64,000 nucleotides of DNA from Onchidella celtica (Eukaryota; Mollusca; Gastropoda; Systellommatophora; Onchidiidae), in the NCBI GenBank assembly GCA_963931925.1, contig OZ007579.1, positions 31,508,019-31,572,018 of the forward strand, in the 5' to 3' direction. The translations under genes were made by a program, and so were the position numbers. The notes beneath the pieces are model-generated. The model had not been told where the DNA came from and did not search any database. It saw nothing but the letters and a program-made list of their open reading frames with translations. The first letter of the stretch is position 1; each line of letters begins with the position of its first letter. Of this stretch, positions 1-11,270 are shown in pieces.

Positions 1-806
1 TTGATGGACAAAACTTGCATGAGAAATTTACATGCATCGTTCTGTAGCAAGGTCCGTCTGTAACAAATAATGAATCACAAGTTTTTCCCTACGGAATATA
101 CATCAATGCATATATCACAATTTGAATGCACACATGGTCATATCCACAAACATCCGTACTGAATACATTTAACAATCAACAATGAATAATTCTAACAAAA
201 TTTTCATTCGCTGGCATTTGTGGCTCTGGATGCCTGGTCTGCCATGGATTTTTGTCATCTGACCCGTGGGCAACAGCGTGTGGGTTGTCCAACAATCCGG
301 GTCCTGGTCAGTCGTTACACTGTTGGATAAAGGAAAGCACGGAAGTGGTTTAAAGTGTCCCAAAATCAATGGACAATAGTATGTGATTCCATCCCCGGTC
401 TCCGAATGAGATATCAACAGTTTCTCCAACCCCAATCTTCACAGAGTAGTCGTGATAGTAGATCTGCCTGGAAATTTTCTCCCCCAGGAATGGCCTTTAA
501 AATAAATCTATATTCCTGGAGTGCCAGGCTCCACCTAGTGAGCCGAGCGTTTTTGGCTCTGTTTGACTTGAGAAACAATAATGGCTTGTGGTCGGCTTCT
601 ATAACGAATTCCGACATGAGCAAGTACTTGGAAAACGCGTCGACCGCGTACACTATCGCCAGACATTCGCGTTCTATTATTGGGTATTTTCTCTCTCTGG
701 GAAGTAATTTCCGGCTGGCATACATGCAAGGCCGCAACAAACCATCTCTCTCTTGGACCAAAACCGCTCCAATACCCTGGTCCGACGCATCCGTGCGGAC
801 GGTAAA
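1..806 (-). mobile_element. 3' part of a Gmr1-like Ty3/gypsy fossil: end of RNase H and downstream region
   Basis: On the minus strand, 806 down to about 414 encodes a gypsy-type RNase H: a TDAS start, the YASRKL motif, the ERECLA motif, then a TDHKPL block and an LLSRL end. No integrase follows it, only about 410 bp of non-coding 3' sequence running off the window edge, so the element's 3' LTR is not seen. The 3' stretch (1-430) resembles 2192-2640 inside the nested element. The coding sequence stops at 806 because a second LTR element is inserted there; the rest of pol resumes at 5997. Family assignment is firm for gypsy and good for Gmr1-like, based on domain order. It is a broken fossil. 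Confidence 0.85.
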
Positions 807-2045
807 TGTCACGAGCAGAGTTAGGGTATTGGGGAGCATTCGACTGCACGAGAGGCAGCTAACTCACACTCGGACACAACCACACAAGAAAAGTATTAAA
901 CAACTAGAGTATCTATATATGTCAGGCCGGTCAGGCCATGTTTTACATAAATATTAATAAACAAAACAAAAGACAATAGAGGTATATTCAAAGCAATAAA
1001 TTCTAATTACTAACTTAATCTATGATATTCATGTAATTATGGTTCCTTATTGGATGTACTGCAATCAATAGCAAATAGGTATATTATAAGAAACTAGATA
1101 TCAATTTAAAGTGACAGTTGAGTCGCCACTGGCCAGTCGCCAGGCAAACTCTCCCTAAATCATATGGGCTTGAATGTTAGGAGAGCCCAGTACGTTCCAA
1201 GCCTACAGAAGCACACTTCGGCTTGTAGGTAATTACGCAGTTGCAAAAAACTATTTATATATATGCACAATCATTATTCAATTCATCAACAATGTGCCAT
1301 ATTACTTCAATCATACTATGGAAATAATTCTATAACACAGGCCACTCGTCGTCGAGTGCCAGCTGGGGTTTCCTTAGACTTCCTATGAGGCTGTGGTTCT
1401 CTCTCTATCTCTGATCTTTTATTCTGCTTGAACAAATAAGATATATTACCATTGGTCACGCCTACTGGTAGGCGCGAACATCAAAATAGCGCAGCGTGGG
1501 CTTTCAAAGGTCAGCCCACTCAGACCTTTCTTTCTAGAGCTCAGTCAGTCCGTTAGCAAGGACTTCTAGTCTTCAAATCACACAGTTCAGGTACTGGCCA
1601 ACCGGATATACATCACGACACGATGTTTCTGCTCGTCTGTATTCAACAAATCTGAACGTTACACGATGTTTTATACTATCTGGCTACCCAGCAGTGCTAG
1701 TCCGCTGGCCCAATTAGTTCAGCTATCTCATAGGTCGAAACCTCCCATCATTTTAATTGTAGTAATACGTCTGCACTATTCTACCAGCCAGTTAACGTGC
1801 AAAAACTTGTCTAGTCATACTTAACAATGTCAACTATCCCCAGCTTGTTTCACCCCTACTCCATTACTTAATAACGAACATTAAAACCGACAAGCGTGCA
1901 TCTAACAGTTTAACTTTACATTTATTTACTCACCAACTATAATTCGCGAGGGCCGTTCAAGGCCACCAGCCAATTTCTCATGGCCCTGGTAAAACAACAA
2001 CAACTCACTCTCTGCGTGAGTTTTAACAATATCCGAATCATGACA
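807..2045 (-). repeat. 3' LTR of the nested element
   Basis: A 1239-bp terminal repeat that starts TGTCACG and ends CATGACA on the plus strand, a TG...CA repeat with short inverted ends. It matches 4758-5996 almost base for base. The region just beyond its inner edge (2046 onward) is the polypurine tract, so this copy is the downstream LTR of a minus-strand element. Confidence 0.92.
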
Positions 2046-3167
2046 CATCCCCCACCCCAGTTAAAATTTGCAATTTTAACGATATAACTGATTATCGTAA
2101 GGGGTAGGCATGAGTCGAGAAATTGCTCGAAAGGTGAACTTAACTAGGTAATAACTAAGACTACTACAAAAGTTGAAAAAAACCTACAGGACGGGTATCC
2201 TTGATGGACAAAACTTCATGAAAATCTTAAGGCTCCGTCCAAAAGTACATATCTCTCTGAGGATTAAATCTTACCTCTAAATACGTAGACATTAACAATC
2301 ATAACTCGAAAATTTTAGAGTACAACATTGCTCCTGTGCGAATGTCATCAGGAATGCATACATACAATGAATAATACTCAAGAAAAGATAACTATAGTAG
2401 CATCGATGGCATTAGTGGATCTGGACTCCTGGTCTGCCATGACTTCTCGTCCTCGACCCTGGGCAACAACGTCTGGTGTGGCCAAAATACGGGTCGACGT
2501 CAGTAAAATAGCTGTTGGAACAAAGGAAAGCACAGGGGTAGGTGAAAAGTGTTCACAATGGGTGAACAATATGTGATACCATCCCTCGGTCTCTGAATGA
2601 GGTGCTAATCCTATCCAACCCCAGTACATATGACAGACCTAAATAGGAGAACAAAATTTCTGGTGCATCACACTAGAAATTTCGGCATAGTTAAACCTAA
2701 TTAACATTAACAGACGCGTCCGTAAGATAATTTAGTCTGATGTTCTCGTTTAAAATCCGCGTAGCCCTCGTCTTGAGTTAAGAATTACATAGCGCTTCTC
2801 GCATTTAACAATAATCTAGATATCAAATAACATTACACTTAAATTTTTCCAATATCCAATCCGGTATAGATGAGATGACACGAAGCGATAGCAGTTAATT
2901 TAATGCGCCGTTTCCGTACGCAAGCCATGCACACGTCAAGTGTCACAGTCATCACGGTTATATAGTCATAATCGGTTCAATTCAATATCCATATCGGGTA
3001 TGTTCTTAGGTAACTCATCCACTGGCCACATGGATAGTCACAATCATAATCGGTTATTCTTACTTGTCATATATAGTATTACGTTAGATGGTCCACGAAA
3101 CGCGGAAAACCATAGTCATAATCGGTTGTATAAAAAACAACTCCACACTTCTCCAAAACTTCTTAAA

Positions 3168-3356
3168 ACGCGACCACGCAGTGTCCTCTGTTACCACTGC
3201 AAAAAACTCTCAAAAACGCGAACACGCAGTGTCCTCTGTTACCACTGCAAAATATCTCAAAACGCGAACACGCAGTGTCCTCTGTTACCACTGCAAAATA
3301 TCTCTCAAAACACGAATACGCAGTGTACTACGTTACCACTGCCAAACATCTCTCAA
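3168..3356. repeat. 47-bp minisatellite, four units
   Basis: Four head-to-tail copies of a unit carrying the words CACGCAGTGTCCTCTGTTACC and ACTGCAAAA, the last copy more diverged. It sits inside the nested LTR element, and several reading frames run through it only because the unit lacks stops in them. Confidence 0.85.
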
Positions 3357-4065
3357 ATAATCGAAAAATACCAATATCATCCATCCCACGAGGCAATCTC
3401 ATTATTGCTCTCCTCGGGTCGACGTCATACGCAGACGACTAAAAAAAAGTATCCTCAATATATAAAATTCACATAGCTCTTATATTGATATCACCTCGAC
3501 ACTGATACAGACTCTTCCCCTGAGACAATTTATTGCTCCTTCGGGCGGCGGCACCAGCCGACAATAAAACCAATACTCACTACTCATCACTACACAAAAA
3601 GGTCACCTCTCTAAACAGTCTAATACTGTCCTCTCGGGAGCCCGTCAATTTAAAGACGAGATCGGTATAAATTAATAATTAGAAAGAACTGGCAGTGTAC
3701 TCACTGCACGGATTCCAACAATTCAATAATAGTTGTCACTTAAACAGTGTTGTCACTCTACAGCACAGGAGGGTTAATTCTTAAAAACGTTTCCCTCTCA
3801 CGAAGCCAAGTTACCTCTAAAAACCCCTCAACGTGTCAAAACACGTGAATCAATGGAAGTATGTAATCAAAAAAAATATAAAAAAATAAGTGTAACCAAG
3901 AAAGGTAAAGACTATATAACGAATATATAAAAAGGTAATACATTACAAACAAGACGCAAGAGGAACAGAACGAACGATAAATTACAATAAGACGCTAGAC
4001 TAACAGAAATCACGAACGACAACAGACCCGACTAACCTGAAACTATGTACAGAAAGGTAAGAAAA

Positions 4066-4145
4066 GCACAAGAGAGACGTCTTCCTAAAAGTACGAGGAA
4101 GGTAGAACGCTAACAATCTATACGAATAACAGGTCCCTACAGAAC
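4066..4145 (-). promoter_or_regulatory. Conserved leader block (copy in nested element)
   Basis: On the minus strand this reads CTGTAGGGACCTGT, then AGCGTTCTA, CTTCCTC and AGGAAGACGTCTCTCTTGTG. The same ordered words occur in the leaders at 10812-10890 (plus strand) and 17650-17735 (minus strand). Position between 5' LTR and gag, and retention in a gene-less derivative, suggest a cis-acting RNA signal such as packaging or dimerisation; that role is inferred. Confidence 0.6.
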
Positions 4146-4559
4146 TATTCAAGGCAAAGCATACCTCACACCCGGTTTAAACCACCATCTAGATCGACTA
4201 GTCTGGCAAGAAAGGTAAGCTGAGTCTCGATCCCTTCCAACCTCCCGCGTATCTAATCTAAACACAAAAGAAAAAAAATAATGCCTGTCAAAAGTAGGGG
4301 AGCTGGAACGACGAACCCCTCAAACGAAGACCAATACAGATGGTTCACTTAACTGGGTGAAATGGACTGGCTCTTTCCCTTGGTCCACAGCGCTGGTCTT
4401 GTCTTTTCCTGTTACTAGCTGTCAGTCCCTCGTAGTGGTCCCAGGACCAATGACGAGAGGACATGCCAGACATGTGGGGGAGAAACAAAAAAAATTAGCA
4501 GTATACAAAACTATAAACTACAAAAAATGACATAAATAACAATGGAGTCTAGAGTGGTA

Positions 4560-4757
4560 TCCCTGCAGATGTTGACGGGGTCCTCTTCAGATATCAGTTT
4601 AGATGCTAGTGGTGTCCTCTAGATGTCAGTGGTGTCCTCTAGATGTCAGTGGTGTCCTCTAGGTGTCAGTGGGGTCCTCTAGATGTCAGTGGGGTGAGGA
4701 TGTCCCCTACAGATGTCAGTGGGGTCCCCTCCAGATGTCAGTGGGGTCCCCTCCAGA
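4560..4757. repeat. 20-21-bp tandem array beside the 5' LTR of the nested element
   Basis: Repeats of an AGATGTCAGTGGGGTCCTCT-like unit run directly up to the LTR edge at 4758, where a primer-binding site is expected. On the minus strand the unit contains TGGAGGGGACC two bases from the LTR, so the array may have grown out of the primer-binding site. That last point is speculative. Confidence 0.75.
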
Positions 4758-5996
4758 TGTCACGAGCAGAGTTAGGGTATTGGGGAGCATTCGACTGCAC
4801 GTGAGGCAGCTAACTCACACTCGGACACAACCACACAAGAAAAGTATTAAACAACTAGAGTATCTATATATGTCAGGCCGGTCAGGCCATGTTTTACATG
4901 AATATTAATAAACAAAACAAAAGACAATAGAGGTTTATTCAAAGCAATAAATTCTAATTACTAACTTAATCTATGATATTCATGTAATTATGGTTCCTTA
5001 TTGGATGTACTGCAATCAATAGCAAATAGGTATATTATAAGAAACTAGATATCAATTTAAAGTGACAGTTGAGTCGCCACTGGCCAGTCGCCAGGCAAAC
5101 TCTCCCTAAATCATATGGGCTTGAATGTTAGGAGAGCCCAGTACGTTCCAAGCCTACAGAAGCACACTTCGGCTTGTAGGTAATTACGCAGTTGCAAAAA
5201 ACTATTTATATATATGCACAATCATTATTCAATTCATCAACAATGTGCCATATTACTTCAATCATACTATGGAAATAATTCTATAACACAGGCCACTCGT
5301 CGTCGAGTGCCAGCTGGGGTTTCCTTAGACTTCCTATGAGGCTGTGGTTCTCTCTCTATCTCTGATCTTCTATTATGCTTGAACAAATAAGATATATTAC
5401 CATTGGTCACGCCTACTGGTAGGCGCGAACATCAAAATAGCGCAGCGTGGGCTTTCAAAGGTCAGCCCACTCAGACCTTTCTTTCTAGAGCTCAGTCAGT
5501 CCGTTAGCAAGGACTTCTAGTCTTCAAATCACACAGTTCAGGTACTGGCCAACCGGATATACATCACGACGCGATGCTTCTGCTCGTCTGTATTCAACAA
5601 ATCTGAACGTTACACGATGTTTTATACTATCTGGCTACCCAGCAGTGCTAGTCCGCTGGCCCAATTAGTTCAGCTATCTCATAGGTCGAAACCTCCCACC
5701 ATTTTAATTGTAGTAATACGTCTGCACTATTCTACCAGCCAGTTAACGTGCAAAAACTTGTCTAGTCATACTTAACAATGTCAACTATCCCCACCTTGTT
5801 TCACCCCTACTCCATTACTTAATCACGAACATTAAAACCGACAAGCGTGCATCTAACAGTTTAACTTTACATTTATTTATTCACCAACTATAATTCGCGA
5901 GGGCCGTTCAAGGCCACCAGCCAATTTCTCATGGCCCTCGTAAAACAACAACAACTCACTCTCTGCGTGAGTTTTAACAATATCCGAATCATGACA
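4758..5996 (-). repeat. 5' LTR of the nested element
   Basis: A 1239-bp copy of the 807-2045 repeat, ending CATGACA at 5996 and followed at once by the target duplication gtaaa (5997-6001). Differences from its partner are scattered single bases, about 1 percent by eye. Confidence 0.92.
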
Positions 5997-8013
5997 GTAA
6001 ATGTATATTTAATGTTTGGTAGTATCAGCAGCGGCGCGCTGGAAAACAGTCGCTGCACGGTCTCAAGTGCTACGGTACACTGTGTGGACCAGAGTATCTT
6101 ATTTGGCTGATCCTTCCGAGTAAGGTCGGACAACGGTGCCGTAAGGGCAGAAAAGTTAGGGACAAAATTCCTGTAATAATTTATCAGGCCTAACAGGCTA
6201 CGGACCTGTTTCTTCGTATATGGGGCCTGGAGTTTTAAGATGTTACCATTTTTGCGGTTGTCCGGTGTCTGGACGCCATGAGCGATAGTGTGCCCGAGGA
6301 AGTTAATCTGTGCATAACCCAAAAACACTTTACTCGGTCTGGCGGTGAGTCCGGCCTGTTGAAGCACAATAAAAACCTGTCGGAGCGCGTGCAGGTGGCC
6401 CGTCCAATTCGCATGATAGATGCAGATATCGTCGAAATAACTAACGACGCAATGCGAACGCTGCAGCAGGATGTTCATCATCCTCGCGAAAGTGGCGGGG
6501 GCCGTTACCAGGCCAAATGGCATGTATCTCCACTGCATCAGCCCCATAGGGGTCTGAAATGCCGTGTACTGTTTACTGTTCACCTCCATTGGAATCTGCC
6601 AATAACCCTTAGATAGGTCTATTTTTGAGAAAACGGCAGACTCTGCCAGACGCGAAAACAGGTCCTCCTGGTTAGGGATCGGTTTCGCGTCGTAAATCGT
6701 GATAGTAGTTAGTTTTCTGTAATCTATACAAAAGCGGACGTTCCCGTCGCTCTTCTTTGCCAAAACGATGGGCGAGCAGTACGGGCTCGCCGATCGTTCA
6801 ATCACTCCCAAGTGGAGCATCTTCTGTACTTCGGCCTCAATAGTTACCTGCTCGTGAAGCGGACGCGGATATGGTTTTACGAACACGGGCACGTCTGTTT
6901 GTAAACGGATCACGTGTTGTACCAAGGACGTACTGCCCGGTAAATCCGTAAATATGGGCGCGAACTCTCGAACAAGGTCCTCCATGTCCCGCTTTTGCTC
7001 TTGGGACAGTTCCGGGCTAATGTTGACGTGCGTCATGTTCTCGGTGGCCTGCAAAGTCGGCAGGGATCTATTCATATTTAACGGTTCGTGGTCGTCGTCA
7101 TCTATGGTGACAATCGCGGCGTTAGCCTGCGCCACAACGTGGCAGGACTGACCCTGCCGATCCCGATCGTCAACGTAATATTTCTTTAGCATGTTAATGT
7201 GGAAGACCTTATCGCGTCCCCGGATGGTAATTAAGTAGTTTACCCTAGAGAGTCTCTTTTTAACTTCGAATGGGCCCTTCCAGGTCAAGAGGAGTTTGTT
7301 CCTCGTTTCAGGTAACAGTATAAGGGTCTGATCTCCGACAGACAGGGTTCGCAATCTGCTACCCTGATCGCGATATGTTTTGAAAGTGTTGGCCCTAACG
7401 CATGCAAAATGTTGGGCCAACTCGCATGCATTATGAATTCTCTGTCGGAGATCGACAACATACTGATACGCGGATCGCGTATCATTTCCGTCGGTGTCTG
7501 AACCGGCGAACAGGTCATGAAGGATGGCCATTGGCCCACGCGGCTTACGTCCATACAATAGTTCGAACGGGGAGAACCCCGTGGACGCATTGGGGAGCTC
7601 CCGGTAGGCGAACAAACGGCTGGCAGCCGACGGTACCAGTCATTCGGCTTGTCGACGGACACGCGTGCCAGCATCGCCTTCATACTGGCATTCCAGCGTT
7701 CGCAGCACCCGTTCGATTGCGGGTGATAAGGGGAAGTCAGCTTCTGTCTTATTCCTGCCAGCTCAAGTACGTTCTTAAACAACTCCGAGGTAAATTGTGG
7801 TCCCCTGTCAGATAACAGCTCGGTCGGGAATCCGACGCGTGAAAACACGGTGACCAGTGCCTCGGGAACATGGTCCGCTGAAATTTCTTTAAGGGGCACG
7901 GCCTCTGGCCATCTGGTTGCATAATCAATAACCGACAGAATAAAGCGATAGCCTCTATCTGACTTCTGTAGAGGTCCCAGATATCGTCTATCTATGGTGA
8001 TAGTGCCCTCCAG
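5997..8013 (-). mobile_element. Gmr1-like pol fossil: integrase core, GPY/F region, RT, connection to RNase H
   Basis: Read on the minus strand from 8013: an integrase core with TRWPEAV, FPTELLSDRGPQF and YHPQSNGCCER motifs, then a GPY/F-type module (WKGPFEV, VFHINMLKKYY), then a linker, then a reverse transcriptase with the gypsy motifs FCIDYRKL, IDLSKGYWQI, MPFGL and the YFDD catalytic box, then the LGHTI and KKQVRSLLG connection leading to RNase H. In ordinary Ty3/gypsy elements integrase follows RNase H; here it precedes RT, the copia-like order known from Gmr1-type gypsy elements. RNase H continues at 1-806 beyond the nested insertion. The coding part is broken by at least one break plus the insertion. 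Confidence 0.88.
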
Positions 8014-9088
8014 TGTTAGGGTTCTGGACTAAAGTCCCCTCTAGCTGTTATGAAGAGGGTCTTCTCAATGATGGTATTATGACTGCATTTAAATCGAGAG
8101 GTATTTAATATTCAATCTTTCGTACCATGCCACACACTAAGAACAATCTGAATAAGTTTCATAAACAGACCTGCAGGGCCACAAATTTAATTACATTAAT
8201 TACCCTAACAATTTTGTCTAGATCTATTACATAGTGAATACAACATCAGCAGCATCAAATCTAAATTCAATAATATGTCACTCGAAGTCTTCTCTAGATT
8301 CCTATAATATTATGATAATTCTGACTCACTAACAATTTAAGTACTAATTATATATCTCTCAGATCTGGTCTGCCTACGATATATCAATCAATATACTGGC
8401 AATTCCCAGCCTCATCCAGACAAATCAATCCCAATTCACAGATGCGTATGCCATACATTCATACTAATTTCAAGTCAATATAAATCTTTGTCTTGCAGTC
8501 TTGGGTAGCATTCCTAATATATGCGGCAATCCTGTCCGAGTGGATAACTTATGTTCAGCTCCTCGTTCATTGTTGAGTCATCAATGGACAAACACTTACG
8601 CTTGGTCCCTGGTGTTAGAAAACCAGGGAGCGATGGACAATAGCAGTGGGCATATCTCATTCAAGCATATGACTTCCTCTCAAATGTCTATAGTGGACTA
8701 GACATGACATCGAACAGACTTAGGATTCTTCAGGCAGAATCGTGCCGACGCCTGCACAGATTGGAGTTTTCTGTATGGAGTAATGGACATAGGTATGGCT
8801 ACACTTTTATACCGTGCAGCCACCTGCAAACTACCGTCCAAATCCCTAGATTTGATTGGTGCATCCATGCGAGCTCATCTCGCAGTATTAATATATTCTA
8901 CGTGGGAGTTGGTCACGGCCTTGTACTAAAAACAGACAAGGTCAATTTAAAATGTCAAAACAATTACTGAAATCTTTAAACCCTCGTGCTTTCTACATTT
9001 TATGTACGAATTTCTGAACGCGACTAAGCGTCTTAAACTATCTATCCTTATTCACCCCTTCTCTTCCCTTCTAAGTGTTCATCAAAAT
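8014..9088 (-). mobile_element. LTR-like block, left portion (split by the 9089-14732 element)
   Basis: Non-coding, AT-rich sequence that begins TGTTAGGG where the integrase coding sequence of the outer fossil ends, and stops at the target duplication aaaat (9084-9088) of the next inserted element. With 14738-14957 it makes a TG...CA segment of about 1.29 kb, the size of the other LTRs here. No matching target duplication was found for the combined block, so a solo LTR is the likely but unproven reading. I see no genuine genes in it. Confidence 0.5.
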
Positions 9089-10327
9089 TGTCACGAGTGG
9101 AGTGAGTGCAATTAAGGGGATTGCTACAGAGCGGGTGTAGAGTAAGAAGGGCTCACGGCAGACAGGTAGGGAAAGACGGGAAAGGAGGAGAGTAAAATTA
9201 ACGCACGTAGACAAGTAAGTTAAGCGTGCTGTTGTGAGTGGTGGGGGGTCTGAATGAGGCGAAAGCGCTGTATTACTATCACTGCAAGTTAGAAGGTCCT
9301 ACGGAACGGACCTGTGGATAAGAGCCCATCGGGCGGACATAAGGGGAGCAGTCGAGAGACCAGTGAGAGAGTTTTTCCAGTGATGACTGGTACGTAGAAC
9401 GTTGATTGATTATTATGATTGATGTATTATATTATATTCGTCTATTACCATGATGTAAATAAGTAGATGTGAGGAATGTGGAAGTCCTTGATATTGGATA
9501 TAGCAATGTGCGCCATGAGCGATAGATGAAAGTGAGTTCATGGATTTGTAGCGCGAGTGAGTAGGGTGTACTCCGATGGAGGTGTGTTACCGTAAGATGT
9601 GTGGTGAGTGAAAGGTGAACTAGTGTGTGTACGCTTCATGGGTTGTAAGGAGAGGTTGAGTGAATAGAAATGGTAGGGTATTATACCAATGTAATGTTAT
9701 TCTTGTAGGTGTCGAGGACGGGCCGCAGAGCCACCTCGATGAGCACAGGGGATAGGCCAGCATAGGGCCGGAGGCCACACATAGGCCAGAAGTGAGGCTG
9801 TCAGTGCAGGGCAGTGGAGGCACATAAAGTCGTGGCAGTCAGGCCACGGACAGGGACGTAGATATGAGCGTGAATGTGATAATGTACTATGGCCATGTTG
9901 AGGGGCTAGTGAACTAATAATGTACTATTGACATGATAATGTCTATTGAAATGATAATGTGTTATTGCCCTGCTGAGGTGCTAGGGGAATGCTAAGGTGT
10001 ATGACAATAGGAAGGTGATATTGAGAGACGGCGGTGCCAGTGAATTATTAATGTGCTATTAAGACCCTGAGGGGAGAGGCTGAGGCCGAAGTGCCTTTAG
10101 GAGTAACTACCGGGTTGTGGATCCGAGGGAGAGTGCGTGTGAGAATAAGGCCGTTGTACGGCAGTTAATTGCAATAATATAATGTATGTAATTGCGCTAT
10201 TATCTGTATAATTATGTTTAATAAATGTGTGAGTCTGATGGATTGTTCTGTTAAGTGTTAAACTTGTTTGTTCGTGATTGTTGTCCTGTCATAAACTATT
10301 ACATCTCCCAGTCTGGGATTTGTGACA
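9089..10327 (+). repeat. 5' LTR of the plus-strand element
   Basis: Starts TGTCACGAGTGG and ends TTTGTGACA. It is nearly identical to 13494-14732, and a diverged reverse-orientation copy stands alone at 47183-48378. Confidence 0.93.
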
Positions 10328-10328
10328 C

Positions 10329-10341
10329 TGGGGGCTCGTCC
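10329..10341 (+). promoter_or_regulatory. Primer-binding site, tRNA-Pro type
   Basis: TGGGGGCTCGTCC begins two bases after the 5' LTR. It equals the start of the well-known tRNA-Pro primer site of murine leukaemia virus, so a proline tRNA is the likely primer. Confidence 0.8.
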
Positions 10342-11270
10342 TGTTTACCTGTGGTCATTTTGACATTGTGTATTCGTTATATCTAGTTGTTTTTCTGTTG
10401 TGCTAGGAATTCGTGCTGTTGTCTTTGTTCGTGGGATGAATGGAAATTTCATGATGATATGATTTATGTATGTTTATGAATATGTATTGATGCATGTATT
10501 TTGATGAATATGTATTAATGTGTACTTAAATTTCTGCAGAGAGTGTGTGTGCCAGCCTGTAGAGGAGACAAGCAGCCAGAGCTCCGGCATACGTCAAGTT
10601 AAATAAAACGCTGATTGAAAGTTAAGTAAAAGTCAAAATTTTTGTGCCCTGGATTGTGGGCTGTTCCTTTAATCTGCCTTTTTCTCTGTTTTTGCTGCTT
10701 TCGTTGTAATTGATTGTACGGGCGGTGGCGCGGGTTTGCTGTGGTGAGCGTAGTTTATCCTCTTCGGGAGGTGGGCTAAATTTGGAACTTCGTTCATCAC
10801 AGTGAACAATTCTGTAGGGACCTGTATTTTTGTTTAGATTGTAGCGTTCTATCTTCCTCCTTGTTTTAGGAAGACGTTTCTCTTGTCCCTCTCTTCCCTA
10901 TCTGTAGATACGTTCTTTTTTTTCAGACTCTGTTCTTGTTCGTACCTTGTAGTGTAATCGGCGTAGTAGGTTGCATTTTTTTTTTTCCATTATAGTTTTT
11001 TTTGTAGAAGCTTTGTCCTAGTCTGGTTCGTTGTCCTTGACGTACTTGTGGTCCTTCTACTGAATTTCTTCATTCTTGTCGTTTCTATTTTCTTTTATTA
11101 TTAATAGTGCTATACATTTAATGAATATAGAATTAGTTAGGAAGTAGGTAAATTTCTGAATTGGGTATTGTTATATCTGGTGTGATCTCAGGTCTCTGGT
11201 CGTGTCGTTAGTGATCATACCGACAGGTTAGCCGTTTTTATAATACATACCATAACCATAAATCTGTGAA
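10342..11270 (+). other. 5' leader of the plus-strand element, with conserved block
   Basis: A 0.9-kb non-coding leader, rich in T and G, lies between the primer site and Gag. At 10812-10890 it carries the block TCTGTAGGGACCTGT, AGCGTTCTA, CTTCCTC, AGGAAGACGT that recurs in the leaders at 4066-4145 and 17650-17735 on the other strand. Confidence 0.75.

Larger units (their letters stand above)
2046..4757 (-). other. Internal region of the nested non-autonomous element
   Basis: I find no protein of recognisable family here; the short open frames look fortuitous. It holds, in element order (right to left), a 20-21-bp repeat array next to the 5' LTR (4560-4757), a conserved leader shared with two other elements (about 3960-4560), a 47-bp minisatellite (3168-3356), three copies of a short TCATAATCGGTT-type word (2960-3127) and a 3' block (2192-2640) shared with the outer element's 3' region. 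Retention of leader and 3' region without genes is typical of trans-mobilised derivatives (LARD-like). Confidence 0.8.
807..5996 (-). mobile_element. Nested non-autonomous LTR retrotransposon (5190 bp) with 5-bp target duplication
   Basis: Two near-identical 1239-bp LTRs (807-2045 and 4758-5996) enclose 2.7 kb with no recognisable gag or pol. The flanks carry a 5-bp target-site duplication gtaaa (802-806 and 5997-6001), which marks a single insertion into the pol region of the outer element. A polypurine tract (GGGGTGGGGGA on the minus strand, 2048-2058) beside the left LTR gives the orientation as minus. It keeps a 5' leader (about 3960-4560) and a 3' region (2192-2640) related to the outer element, so it looks like a deletion derivative mobilised in trans. 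The LTR pair differs at about a dozen sites by eye, so it is young. Confidence 0.9.

Noticed and set aside
355-957. 200-codon open frame on the plus strand
   Set aside because: It is antisense to the RNase H of the outer fossil and runs into an LTR; composition and family resemblance are only on the minus strand.
2940-3476. 178-codon open frame in the nested element
   Set aside because: Most of it is translation of the 47-bp minisatellite and of a repeated TCATAATCGGTT-type word; no protein family resemblance.
8501-8970. Two plus-strand frames of 66 and 88 codons
   Set aside because: They lie in the LTR-like block, show no domain and are not linked to any conserved coding sequence.
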